Assembly (NCBI GenBank): GCA_028456385.1
Contig: JALNQF010000004.1
Coordinates: forward strand, 558,001-622,000
Reading direction: 5' to 3'
DNA length: 64,000 bases
From: Ophiosphaerella korrae
Taxonomy: Eukaryota; Ascomycota; Dothideomycetes; Pleosporales; Phaeosphaeriaceae
Shown here: positions 52,926 through 64,000 of the stretch, one piece after another
Numbering within the stretch: position 1 is the stretch's first letter
How the letters are laid out: each line of letters starts with the position of its first letter
Program-made: the position numbers and the translations under genes
The notes under the pieces: generated by a model
The model's database searches: none
Seen by the model: the letters and a program-made list of their open reading frames with translations, nothing else
What the model was told of the DNA's origin: nothing

Positions 52926-55376
52926 ATGGCTTCGTTCTTCGGCCGCCTCAAGTCGGGCAATGTCAGTCTCTCCGCCCTCTGCCCTCTGCTGCCCCGGCCC
53001 AGCGTGCCCCCCCCCCCCCCGTACTGACTGCCGTGCCTGTAGGCCCCGACAAGCCCTGCAGCTGGCACCCCCCCCATAAAGAAGGATCCCAATGCGCCGG
53101 AACCGACTCCGCTAGAGAAGCTGCTAGCCAACGCTGGGCCTCTGCGCGCCGATGGCAGCGACAAGTTTTTTGGCTTCGAGAATGTGAGTGCGCCCGTCCG
53201 CTGTGGCCGCCCGCGAGTCTGTTTGCTAATGGCCCCATCTGCAGTTTGGCAGCACCTGGTACGCACACGCACACGCACACGCACGCGCACACGCACACGC
53301 ACCCCTGCCGCTGTCCACCGCCTATCGCTTTGCACCGCGCTGACTGTCCACAGCTACTGCAACTCCATTGTCCAGTGTCTCTACTACTCGACCCCCTTCA
53401 GAGACCAGGTCATCAACTTCCCCGCCAGATCGCCGCCCGAGGCCCTCGAGCGCCCGTCGTCGTCGTCGCCCTCTCTCCCCAAGCTCAACACGAGCCTGCC
53501 CAATGGCCACACGTCCGCCCTCTCGCCCGCCGGCCGCAACTCGCTGTCCAGCCCGACCTCCAAAACACCAGCCAAGCCCGTCACCGCCCCCGGCGCAGTC
53601 AATGGCCCCCCAGGCACTAGGCCCGAGGACAACAAGGACTCGCCCGAGTACAAGAAGAAGCAGGCGCTCGCCGCAGGCCCGGTGCTTCAGATGGACTACG
53701 AGAACGCAAAGGCATATGGCATGAACGAGTCGCTCTTCTCTTCGCTCAAAGACATATTCGAGGCAGTCATCGCGCACCAGTCACGGATAGGCGTCGTCAG
53801 CCCCTACAAGCTCCTCGAGATCCTGCGGCGGGACAACGAAATGTTCCGAACGCCCATGCACCAGGATGCACACGAGTTTCTGAACCTGCTGCTGAACGAG
53901 GTTGTTGAGAACGTAGAGCATTTCTCAAAGTCGCGAATAACAGAGGTGGGCGGATCCGAGCAGAACAACAACGGCGGCGTCATCTCGGACGCCTCGGGCG
54001 CCGTCTCGCAAATAAACTCAGGATGGGTACACGAATTGTTCGAGGGCACGCTGACGTCTGAAACACGATGTCTTACGTGCGAAAACACCTCACAGCGAGA
54101 CGAGGCGTTCCTGGATTTATCGGTGGATCTGGAACAACACTCGTCAGTTACAAGCTGCTTGCGCAAGTTTTCCCAAGAAGAAATGTTGTGTGAGCGAAAC
54201 AAATTCCACTGCGACAACTGCGGAGGCCTGCAGGAGGCGGAGAAGAGGATGAAAATCAAGCGGTTACCAAAGATCCTGGCTCTGCACTTGAAACGGTTCA
54301 AATACACCGAGGATCTCCAGCGGTTACAGAAACTGTTCCATCGAGTAGTATACCCGTTTTACCTGCGACTTTTCAATACCACAGACGATGCAGAAGACCC
54401 TGATAGGCTTTACGAGCTGTACGCTGTGGTCGTACACATTGGAGGCGGTCCGTATCATGGACATTACGTATCCATCATCAAAACTCAAGACCGTGGTTGG
54501 CTATTATTTGATGATGAGATGGTGGAACCCGTAGATAAGGCATACGTCCGAAACTTCTTCGGTGGTGAGGGTGTCCTGGCGTGCGCATATGTTTTATTCT
54601 ATCAGGAGACTACTGAGGAAGCCATGATGAAGGAGCAAGAAGCCGAAGGTCTTGCTGCAGCAAGGCAGGCTACGGAAATGAACCACGACACTGTTACTAA
54701 CCACAAAACCAACGGCACCACTAATGGCCACTATCATCCTCTGCAAACAGCCACCACACCCACCGTTGAAGAAGAGGACCAGTTTGCCAGCCTCGATCAT
54801 GCCGCTACCGCCCCAGCTCTCGCTCACGTTCCTACACGCACCGATAACAACACTGTTGAATACACCACAACAAACATACCCACTCTCGGCACAAAGAAAA
54901 GCAACTTGATGCTATTCAAGAAGGGCAATAAGGAAGACAAGGAACGCAAAGCCGTAGAAAGGGAACTAGAAAAACAAGCCATTCAAAAGCGAAAAGAAAT
55001 GGAACTGCAGCGCCGCGAAAACTACCGCCGACAAGAGGAGGAGCTCCGCATGGCGTTAGCAGCGAGTCGCGACTCAGCTGCGGCAGAGGACAAGAAACGT
55101 GCAAATGGCAACGGCACCGAGGCACATGCAGCAGGTGATTCCAAAGGAGCAAATGGTTTCGGCAGCCTCAAGGGTGTCAGTAGCCTAAGTCGTTTCCGAC
55201 ATTCCTCCATGAGCTTAAAAGGTAAACCGAAATTCTGGCCTGGAGGCAAGGATAAAGACAAACACGACAGTATAGATGAACAAAACCACGTGGACAGCGA
55301 AGACAATAAGGCCGAAGAAAAAGATACGAAGAACCGATTCAGCCTAGGAAGGAAGAAGAGCACATTCAAGTTTTAG
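52926..55376 (+). CDS. creB: CreB ubiquitin-specific protease (USP12/46 type), carbon catabolite regulation
   Basis: CreB is the WD-protein (CreC)-dependent deubiquitinase involved in carbon catabolite repression and permease turnover. Four exons are inferred: 52926-52961, 53043-53183, 53245-53258 (14 nt) and 53354-55376, giving 737 aa. The microexon completes the Cys box [20 protein letters not shown] with catalytic Cys at about residue 64. Family blocks follow: [80 protein letters not shown] (zinc cysteines) and [20 protein letters not shown]. The His box is [19 protein letters not shown] with catalytic His near 434, and [11 protein letters not shown] follows. The C-terminal third has a charged coiled coil ([20 protein letters not shown]) and a basic tail, as in Aspergillus CreB. 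A Pro/Ser-rich insert lies at about 85-140. Confidence 0.95.
53259..53353 (+). repeat. ACGCAC microsatellite within a creB intron
   Basis: The 95-bp third intron of creB starts with GTACGC and consists for its first 45 bases of ACGCAC/ACACGC alternations. The first intron carries a 14-base C homopolymer at 53007-53020. Both are simple-sequence tracts prone to length change; neither disturbs the splice sites. Confidence 0.75.
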
Positions 55377-58037
55377 GCAAACTACCACGTTAGAAGCGAC
55401 TCACCCCGCCCACAAAAAGGCGTATTCCAAGCCTACCTATTCACCGACCCAAAAGGGAATAGGGCTCGACGAACACCGAGCCAATGTTTGCCACTTTGAC
55501 GCCACCCACCGTGGCGGCCCGCGAAAACAGAGGAGAATTGTAATCATGTGAATTGTTTTGTTGGCGAAGCTTGTGCATAATTTTCCCCTTTCCTCGTCTT
55601 GCGAAGCGCATACCGACATGGAACCCAAAAACGCCGTCCCTTCCATCTAGACGGGATTGAACTTGGTTGTAGCATTTTTCACTATTATTATTCTCGTCGA
55701 GTAGAGGGCTGGATGGATGAGGCATGATGGCATAGCATTGTTGCGATGATAAGGAAGGAGTATTGGTCCTTGGGTATTGTAGGTTTGTAGTGGAGAGGCG
55801 TGTGTGCATATTAGAGCTGTTGAATACATTTTTGTCCTTGTTCAAAGGCAATTTCGAGTATGAGTATGGTGAATCGTTGTGGTTCTCCTGGCGAAAATTC
55901 CATCCACCTGCGGTGTCAAGTGTTAAACCTTCTGGGTGGTGAAGAACTGTTGGTCGGCACCACACTCCAACATCCTTAGGCAGCTGGCGAGAGATTGTTG
56001 CACATCTAAGCGTAGCATGTACGACCCTACATAATAACTATTACATGCAAAGGCTAACTAGCGCGTGTCCTGGCTTTCTCTGTTTCAAGACGTAATATAC
56101 ACCGTTCCCTTCGTCACATGTTGCACACATGCTAGATAATGTGACGACCACCCCCGCCCCTCAACCACCATTGTACGGTTTGCTAGTATACGCCATGTAC
56201 GTCCATGTAAGATTTTAGGGTGGTTTTGATATAGTTGCGCTATGTAATATGCTATCCTTAACGCCGGGTCGTTGTTTCGTTTCGTTTCGTGTGCTGTTCT
56301 CATCCGAGTACGAGAAGGTAGACTATCATCAGAGTGTTTATAAACATGAGCGGTACTAGTTGCGGGTCAGCTCAGATACTGTGAAACGTGCATAATATCT
56401 CATGATTTCCTTGAGTCTCTATTCACTGTTTGATATGTTGGAAATGTGGACGTACTCCTCATCAGTGTTCGTACTGAAGATACCAGGTTAATCAGCCGTG
56501 CCTTTACGCTCGCACCGTCCCTTTGGCCGCCAAAACCTGGTTCTGATGCCGATGCTGTCCAGCCAACTATGTCCTTATGTCAGTATGGGGGTGGTAGTAT
56601 GTGCCGACATGCGAAATGTGGAGGAGGAATAGGTAAAATAACGGGCTATGAAGCTGTTCTAGATCACGATCGCGAGGGGTAGTCGTACTTCTTGCAAGGA
56701 ACCGGTCTTCTGAAAGGATGGCAATAGCATTAATGAGGAGTACGGCCACTGCACATGTTAGTCGCTGGTCGCGCAAGATCAGATGTGAAGGTTCTCACCA
56801 TAAAGGAGGCCTCCAAGCCCGAATAGGACCATTTGGAAAGGCGGTGATGTTTACACGACACGACTATGGTGCTTTTCCAGGGAGTATCTTACGGCAAACT
56901 TATGCGGATTGTGGTATTGTTACCTAGGAAGATGCCAGATGTTGTCGGCTCAGGGCTTGGCATTTCCGTGTGTTCGTGCACGTGACTTTTACCCGCCCAA
57001 TCCAGATTTCGATTTTCATAGCTACAGTGATGCTTCTTGCACCTTTTATGCTCCAATCTAGTCGTAATTAAATGACACCAATTTAGTGTCCGATGCGAAC
57101 CGAGGGCCCTTTGAATGAAAAACTGGTATCTCTTTGATTAGGCAGCGATGGCGAGAAGTGAGCTTCAATGCCAAGCCCAAAGAGTGGTATGAAAAACAAG
57201 AAACACGCGGTTGACAGAATCTTCAAGGAACAAGGTCCCTGGATAAGACAGCTGCCATATTGGGCGAGCATCATCGACTGGGCTCACAATTCCACCAGCC
57301 TGGATACCGATCGCGAATCATGTTAGACACGGCAGAGGCTTGCGCTTAACGTGGGACTCGATTGCTGCACCGCATCAGATCTCAGCATCTCTGAAAATTC
57401 GGTCGAATCGCAGAGCGAGGAGGCACTGTCCACGCCAAAGACTCGCAGGCGGCTCTTCCAACCACGCCATGCGACGTCATTGGACGTCGTGGTCTAGAAC
57501 CACCATCGCATGCCCAAAACAGAGACAGAGGTGACTTTTGCGCGCTAGAGATTTATCTTCTCCTTGGTTTGCCTCCCATCGCATGCGCTTCTTGATACTT
57601 ATTTCTACCTTCGTCCTTGCGGTCAAATCGCTTGGATCCTTGCCGATCCACGCAGGCGTAGTACCTCGACAACTCACAGTGCCGCCTAACTTCTTGGTCT
57701 AGAACAAACGATCTACCACTCTCCGTGTCTCAAACTTCCCTGTGCGTCTCCACTACCCGAATATATACTAAGCCCATCAGCCGTCACTGCTGCCCCTCGA
57801 CGCTCTATCCTCTTACCCCCTCCACCAAACAATAACAGTACATAGAAAGTCTTATGTTCTGGTCGCATCCCTCACCACATGTGCGCTGGGCGGGTTAGTG
57901 GGGTTTTGGGTTTGCGCATCCTTTCATACGTCCTACGGTACCATCCGCATCCAAATCGCCGGATTACGCTCAATCGAGGACATCACTAAGCACATTGCTT
58001 AATCCTAATCGTAATTGCGCCACATCACGATATCATA
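55377..58037. other. 2.66-kb gene-free intergenic region
   Basis: Contains the creB 3' UTR and the histidine-kinase promoter. A 174-codon minus-strand frame (55441-55965) lacks an ATG start and a recognisable fold. Other frames are shorter and composition-driven. A TTTCG run (cgtttcgtttcg) lies near 56277-56289. Nothing else was recognised. Confidence 0.5.
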
Positions 58038-61000
58038 ATGGTAGAGCCAAATGGAAATAGGGTGGAAGGAGGCTATTTCGCTCTGGGCGAAATACCGCGA
58101 TCTAAATCTCCAGCCTCGTCCATTCGCAGCTCTGACTCTTTATCTCTGGCTTTGCCATCCCCGACGAGCACCTCGGTGTCCCTTACAGCGTTACAGTATC
58201 TGCCTGTGCCCCTTCTAGTATTGTCCTCGATAAAGACTATAGTATTGGCAAATGAAGCCATGGGACGTCTATTAGGCATCGACTTTGAGAGTACTGCCCT
58301 CCACGACCAATCCATATCTGAAATCCTTCAAAATAAGAATATGGGTGATCTTGGGATTGACATTCTACAAAACGGATCCCCTATGTTGGTTTCTTGGGAG
58401 GTTTGTGTTGGCCGAGATCCGACTACATCCCGAATTAACTAGCCGGTAGGACTTTCTTGACAGTGTAGTTGAAGACTCAAGAGCCAACAAGGACCCATCT
58501 GAAAAGACTGAGAGCGGCCATACTACTCCCACTGTTGAGCCAAGGGGAGAGCATCACGGAGGCTCAATAGAACAACAGTCATTACCTCGATTAAGCAGCA
58601 CCAATCTGGCACGAACGACCGTACACGACGTTTCTGTAGAAGTGATTATCGCACCACCTTCGCGAGGCCCGGGTCGGTCTTTGCAAGTACCCGAGAGAAA
58701 GATTTCGTATTTGAAAGCTATGCAAGCATCTTGTATCATCTCTATGTGGAATATTGAGGATACGCAATATTTTACACTGACTTTCACGAGTGCTACTTCC
58801 ATAGCATCGCCTCCTAGCTCGCTACCATCTAGCAGGATTGTAAACAGAACAAACACAACTCCACATCTCAGCAAATCGCGCAGCTCTGGGTCTAGTTCGT
58901 CATCGGGTCCTCGGTCGGGAGGTAATTCAAATCCGAATTCAAAAGTTGCCACTCCGATACTACAACAGCCAGAGTTCCCACCCCGAGGTCCTCCTTTGAA
59001 GAGTAGAGGTGATATTTCATCGTCTGCGTCTATTTTTCAAAAAGCAACACAACTAAAAGATGCCATCCTTAATTCTATAAACATGCCAGCCTATGGTGTG
59101 TAGCCATTGATACCAGATGTAAGATAATCATAGCTGACACAAAGATAGCTATGTGGAAAGACGAAGGCTTCGGAATACCCAACAAAGCTCTTCTGCGGTT
59201 CATGCCCAAAGATGCAACGTATACGCCGGGCGACCAAATTGATTTCCTCTCTCAGTACACTATATGGACCGAGGACTTTCAACGACAACTGACTCTTGAC
59301 GAATTTCCCATTATTGAGCTCTGCCGCAAACGTCAACGAGTTGAGAAGCGTCGAGTAGGCATGCGTCAGCCTGCCACTGGAACTCGAACAGTATTTGAGG
59401 TCATCGGCGAGCCTGTTATTCATGAAGAGAGTGGGGAATTTCTGGGTGGCATTGTGATATTCAAGGACATCACTGAATACACGAGACAGATAGCGGCGCA
59501 AATCGAGGAGAACGAGAAGCAATTCGAGTACATTGCAAATTTCATGCCCGTCATGGTGTGGACGACAACGCCTGATGGGTTGCACGATTGGTTCTCCCAG
59601 CGTTGGTATGACTATACAGGTCTGACTGAGGAAGAGAGTCTGGGCGAGGGCTGGAGGCTGCCATTTCATCATGATGATATGACTGCTACCAAAGCGCGAT
59701 GGTCTCACTCACTAAAAACTGGCGATGAGTATAATACCGAGTACAGGTGTCAACGGTATGATGGGGAATGGCGGTGGATGCTTGGACGAGCACTACCTTT
59801 TTACGACGATCGTGGACGCATAATTAAGTGGTTTGGCACTTGTACCGATATCCACGACCTTGTTATAACACGGCAAGAGGCACGACGGACAAGAGAGCAA
59901 TTGCGGCAGGTGATTGAGCATGCGAAGATATTGTTGTGGGCTGTGAACCGCAACAATAGAATGGTTTTGTTGGAGGGTGACATGAAGTGGCAAGCCAAGG
60001 ACAAGGATGAACTTTTAGGAAGAGACATATATGAAGCATTTGGATTCAGTAGTCCGGATCGTGATCGCTGGCGGCTCCCGATTCAAGAGATTCTCAACGG
60101 TAAACAGCAAGATAAAATCGTAGAGCGCTACATGTCCGAAGATCGATACTACCGAACCCGTTTGGTGCCACTTCTCGCTGCCTCCCGGGTTGGGGGAGTT
60201 GAAGGCAGTACCTATGTTGACGGGGTTATTGGAGTTTCAATGGATATCACCGAATTACGGGAAAGTGAGAATCAACTGAGAGAGCAAGAGAAGGAAAACG
60301 AGAGACTGCTAGCAAATGAGGCGGCAGCGAAGGAAGCGAGCCGGATGAAATCACAATTCTTAGCTAACATGTCTCACGAAATCCGTACCCCGATCGCCGG
60401 CGTTATTGGCATGAGCGAGTTACTATTCGACATGAATCTGGACGAGGAGCAGAAAGAATGCGCAGAAAATATTCATCGTTCTGCAAACAGTCTTCTGACC
60501 GTCATAAATGACATTCTCGATTTTTCCAAAGTGGAATCTGGGCGGCTGGATGTTGAAGAGGTGCAATTTAGTCTCAGCGTGGTTCTTCGGGATGTAAACA
60601 AGATGATGTCTTTTGCAGCGCAAAGAAAAGGGTTGGCCTATGAAAGTTCTATACAGGCAGAGGTGCAACAAGATTTGAGGGTGATGGGTGATCCTGGCCG
60701 GCTGCGCCAGATCTTGACAAACCTTCTAACTAACAGTATCAAATTCACGTCTGAGGGCTTGGTCAAGCTCACGGTATCGCTCAGTCATGAAACATCGGAC
60801 TATGTGACGGTCAATTTCACAATCAGCGATTCGGGAATAGGTATTGAAGAGGAGGTCCGAAAGCGTCTATTTCAGCCCTTCAGCCAGGCAGATTCTTCCA
60901 CGGCACGTCGTTTCGGAGGAACAGGCCTAGGGTTGACAATCAGCAAGAATCTTGTCGAGCTCATGAAGGGTCAAATCTGGCTGGATTCAAGGTTAGGCCA

Positions 61001-62431
61001 AGGGACCACGGCAACTTTCTGGATACCGTTTTGTAGAGCGCCTTATCAAGATGGTGGTTCACCGCTGGTAGATCTTGCGTCAATTCCAGATCGACTACAG
61101 AGCGATGTATCTGTCTCAATTGGCAGTTCTGAAGGTCATACATCACCCGCAACACCCAAACTTAATGATGATCAGACAAAGATGCAGCCGTTCTCACACA
61201 TCCCGGACCACCTCATGAAATTATCGGAGAGTGAGAGACAAAAACTCCACATTCTTGTGGTCGAGGATAAGTAAGTAGAGATATGAACATATCTATTGGC
61301 ACTGATCACGTCTGACACCATGACCCAGCCAAATCAATCAACAGATCGCTCTCAAGACGATTAAGAAACTGCATTTCTCGGTCGGCGCTGTTTGGAATGG
61401 ACAAGAGGCTCTAGATTACTTGAAACAAGATTTCACAGACTCCCACCCACGCCCCGATATCATCCTCATGGATGTTCAGGTATACTGATAGAGGCAGTGA
61501 GTGTGTGAAGTACTGGCTAATATATACGGCAGATGCCTATTCGAGACGGATATTCTGCCACTCATGCCATCAGAACAGAAGCCCCTTGGAAAGACATGGT
61601 TGAGGTTCGGAATGTCCCAATCGTCGCCATGACCGCAAGCGCCATCCAAGGTGACAAGGAGAAATGTACACTTGCCGGAATGGATGTAAGTGTGCTAGGC
61701 GTTGACCCCTATCGGGGATATGAAGATGCTGAGAACAGTAGGACTACCTGGCAAAACCCGTGAAGGGCAAGGTGTTGGAGAAGGCACGTTTCATGATTCC
61801 AATTTGCGTCCCGCCTGACTCTCACCAGATGCTTGTTAAATGGGCAATCGAAGGACGGCGAAAAACGGCTAAGATGGAGCCAACCGTAAATGACAATGAT
61901 CGTCCAAAAGGCACAGTGACACCGGCTCCTTCCTTAGTGGGTCCTCACGGAAAGGATCGCCCTCAAGTCACAGGCCTGCCAGAACTTGAAACACCGGCGC
62001 AAGCTTTGACCGCACAACTTGACCGCCTCCATTTCCAAAGCGACGCTGCGCTTGCACGGTCATCAGAAAGCGATGGTGACAGGGCTATGCGCCGCATTCA
62101 TGCTGAAGAGAGAGCTACGATGCTTCGCGACGATAAATTGCTGTCACTTACTGGGCGTGATTTACCTAGTCACGATAGCCATCAAGTTCGGGAAGCTGAG
62201 CCGTCAATGCCTCTTACCGAAGAAAACATCGAGAAACTAGTACACGAACAGGACGGGTGTGCAAATTCAAATGCCCCACGAAAACACACATCAAACATGG
62301 ATTCGGACATGGTCAATCAACTCCACAGCACGCACAATGGCGGTCCTAGTCTTGTGACTTCAAGACCAACGTTAGTTGAGACGCGGCTTCGCGACAGCGA
62401 GCAAACCATCACCAAGGAGAGATTCACCTGA
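58038..62431 (+). CDS. PAS-domain hybrid sensor histidine kinase, about 1374 aa
   Basis: A fungal two-component hybrid kinase that would pass phosphate His-Asp to an Ypd1-type phosphotransfer protein. Six exons are inferred: 58038-58400, 58450-59095, 59149-61270, 61329-61479, 61533-61685 and 61742-62431, all in phase. There is no membrane segment, so it is cytosolic. PAS-like regions lie at about 50-110 (PVPLLVLSSIKTIVLANEAM), 460-590 (FMPVMVWTTTPDGLHDWFSQ, WMLGRALPFYDDRGRIIKWF) and 590-700. The kinase core has H box FLANMSHEIRTPIAGVIGM (His about 745), N box LRQILTNLLTNSIKF, G1 ISDSGIGIEEE, F box FSQADSSTARRFGG and G2 GTGLGLTISKNL. The receiver has LHILVVEDNQIN, phospho-Asp in IILMDVQMPIRDGYS (about 1090) and Lys in DYLAKPVKGK. 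A roughly 215-residue disordered tail follows the receiver. The signal sensed is unknown and I did not assign a fungal kinase group. Confidence 0.9.
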
Positions 62432-64000
62432 TATAATTACCTCTGCCGGAGGAACCTTGACTGGTCAACATGCAAGTTCCAGAGGCCCCAACTATTTTGT
62501 CCATCATGCATGATTTCCACGACCCGCGTTGTTTCCTACACTGCCTCAAGAGGGTTAGCTTCTACAATGGAGTGTGCATATGTAGGCCCTGACCTACTTC
62601 TTTCATCCATAAGCTCTTGGATCCCTGCACACTCAGCTCTGAGGTTGTCATGGTTTTAAGGCTCATCGAAGATGTGAGAGGTGTCAACAGCCTGGTTATT
62701 GGGTGGTCATGGTCGCCGACCACCTAGCCTCACTTCGTTGGCACAGCCGCTCTGCGCGACACTAGCGCGCTGCTTCCCAGAACAATACCCTTGACCGCTA
62801 ACTGTGCGTTCCTTTCACCCATGCAGTAGCACGCAATCGAAAAGGGGCAGGAAGTCGAGTTCTTGCAGCTCGAGCCCCCAATCGTACCCTAGTATTCCAG
62901 CGACAGTGTGAATCAGCACAGGGAATGGCAGTGCGATAACGAATCACGACGCAGCCCCTACTACTAGCACTGCAAAGCAACCTGGATTGTTAATAGCGGC
63001 TCAAATTCTACGCGGGATGAACTTTTGCATTGACTTCCGTGGTGTCTGTGAGCTACAGGGGCTTTTAGATTTGGTTGTCGCAACAGGACTTCTGATGGGT
63101 CGGCCTAAGGGAGACATCGTGATCTTGCTACTTCGAGATAGCAGACAGCTAGATGTGGACAACTACTCATCTCCTAATCAGCTCGATTCGTCCTGACAAG
63201 CGATGATCATGGTATACATCTGTAATAGTCAATGCCAAGCTCTGGTGTTTCTCAACAATCGCACGTAGATCTAAGGATTTTGATATTGTATGGGCGGTAG
63301 ATTATCATGCATTGACCTGGTGAGCGGAAAGCCACCATCAAAACGATCTGCACTTGACAAGTGACAGTTGCGCTACTTTTCAGAGCGTTACATCGGGCTC
63401 AAGCGTGCCAACCGGCCCGTGCAGTAAGTGAGCTCTAGGCAGTTAATTCTGATTGGCTCAACAGACAAAAGCACATCGACGGGAATTTTGCTTTCACGCC
63501 AAGGGAAAGGTATTCTGGTTAATGACCCATTACCCCGGGTTTTCAATCCACTGCCTCGCCGACTATTGTTCAGGTGACACCGGCATGATTTCTATTGCCA
63601 AAAGAATACAAACAGGGCACAATTAGTAGGAGAGCCGAGCTTCCAAGTCGCGTGTGTAGAGAGGCAAACATTGGCGCTCCAAAAAGAGTATCTGGGCAGA
63701 ACTTTGCACATGCAAAGTTTCCCAAGCTCAACACCAGTGTCGAGGTACGTGAGATGGTGAAGGCTGGAGATCTAGTAACATGGAGTATGATATCCTGATC
63801 CCTTTGGAGCCGCGCGCCTGGTTTAGCGCGATTCAACGCTCGTTGCCGGCATTGTGCCTGTTGATCGAACATTGATCGCTGGGTGTCCGAGTATACGTCT
63901 CCACCACGGGTTGCAGGTACACGGTAGGTGAGTCGTGACGGTACACAGGGAAATTAAAGATGTTACTAAGAGCTTATCGAAGACTTTGTAGACTTGGCAA
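62432..64000. other. 1.57-kb region without a supported gene at the window edge
   Basis: Downstream of the histidine kinase. Short frames on both strands (for example 62987-63196) lack ATG starts or protein-like composition. No tRNA, repeat or transposase motif was recognised. It may belong to the flank of a gene outside the window. Confidence 0.5.

Noticed and set aside
52306..53079. Overlapping long frames in the GC-rich DNA upstream of creB
   Set aside because: They run through the promoter, exon 1 and intron 1 of creB in other frames; GC richness removes stops and creates spurious frames.
55441..55965. 174-codon minus-strand frame downstream of creB
   Set aside because: Opens with GTG, has no upstream exon that I could find and no fold-like segment; probably chance in the 3' region.
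1..64000. Search by eye for tRNA genes, CRISPR arrays and a biosynthetic gene cluster
   Set aside because: No B-box-like GGTTCGAATCC with a foldable arm was noticed, no spaced direct repeats, and no backbone synthase, P450 or transporter group. A tRNAscan-SE run would be decisive for tRNAs.

Overview
The window is nuclear DNA of a filamentous ascomycete (Pezizomycotina). Single genes are carried on both strands. Introns are mostly 45-120 bp with GTNNGT donors, CTAAC/CTAAT branch sites and YAG acceptors. Fungus-specific families are present: CreB, HapB, a Myb-fused Scm3, an HMG-box LSD1, a PAS hybrid histidine kinase and Lcl3. A Tc1/mariner transposase relic has TGG-to-TAG type stops, as expected from repeat-induced point mutation. 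The gene set fits Dothideomycetes, perhaps Pleosporales, but that placement is inference. I saw no operons, CRISPR arrays, rRNA genes or convincing tRNA genes.

Layout. 1-3013 (-) MMS19/Met18, with its 3' end outside the window. 3524-4642 (+) Mtd1 folate dehydrogenase. 5036-5761 (-) unknown protein, with a 23-bp tandem repeat upstream. 6467-11146 (-) giant F-box protein. 11736-14509 (+) Abp1. 14986-15639 (+) small membrane-anchored coiled-coil protein. 16303-16759 (-) small secreted cysteine protein. 18249-20816 (-) Sds3/Dep1-family Rpd3L subunit. 21280-22950 (+) Nop12. 23565-24626 (-) HapB/NF-YA. 24627-29180 is a 4.5-kb stretch without a credible gene. 29181-30851 (-) Atg6/Beclin. 31145-33325 (+) Scm3. 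33631-35853 (-) ecto-phosphodiesterase. 36234-36765 (-) transposase relic. 36763-37947 (-) unknown conserved-looking protein. 38230-40079 (+) eIF3d. 40898-45235 (-) arginine-specific carbamoyl-phosphate synthase large chain. 45914-46788 (-) Lcl3. 48445-51857 (+) LSD1-type demethylase. 52926-55376 (+) CreB deubiquitinase. 58038-62431 (+) hybrid histidine kinase. 62432-64000 shows nothing coding.

The genes are mostly independent housekeeping or regulatory functions. Themes are iron-sulfur protein maturation and genome stability (MMS19), chromatin and centromere (Dep1/Sds3, Scm3, LSD1), translation and ribosome biogenesis (eIF3d, Nop12), one-carbon and arginine metabolism (Mtd1, CPS), nutrient regulation (HapB, CreB), autophagy and endocytosis (Atg6, Abp1), and signalling (histidine kinase). 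Several pairs are divergent with 0.28-0.6 kb between start codons: mms19/mtd1, F-box/abp1, dep1/nop12, atg6/scm3 and unknown/eif3d. Shared promoters are possible there.

The most distinctive parts are a probable lineage-specific pocket at 14.5-18.2 kb (two small unrecognised genes and a perfect 13-bp inverted repeat), the transposon relic abutting a gene end, a 14-nt microexon carrying the CreB catalytic cysteine, a 644-bp intron in the CPS gene, a probable GC-AG intron, and a hidden in-frame intron in atg6. I did not find convincing evidence of a wholly new multi-gene system.
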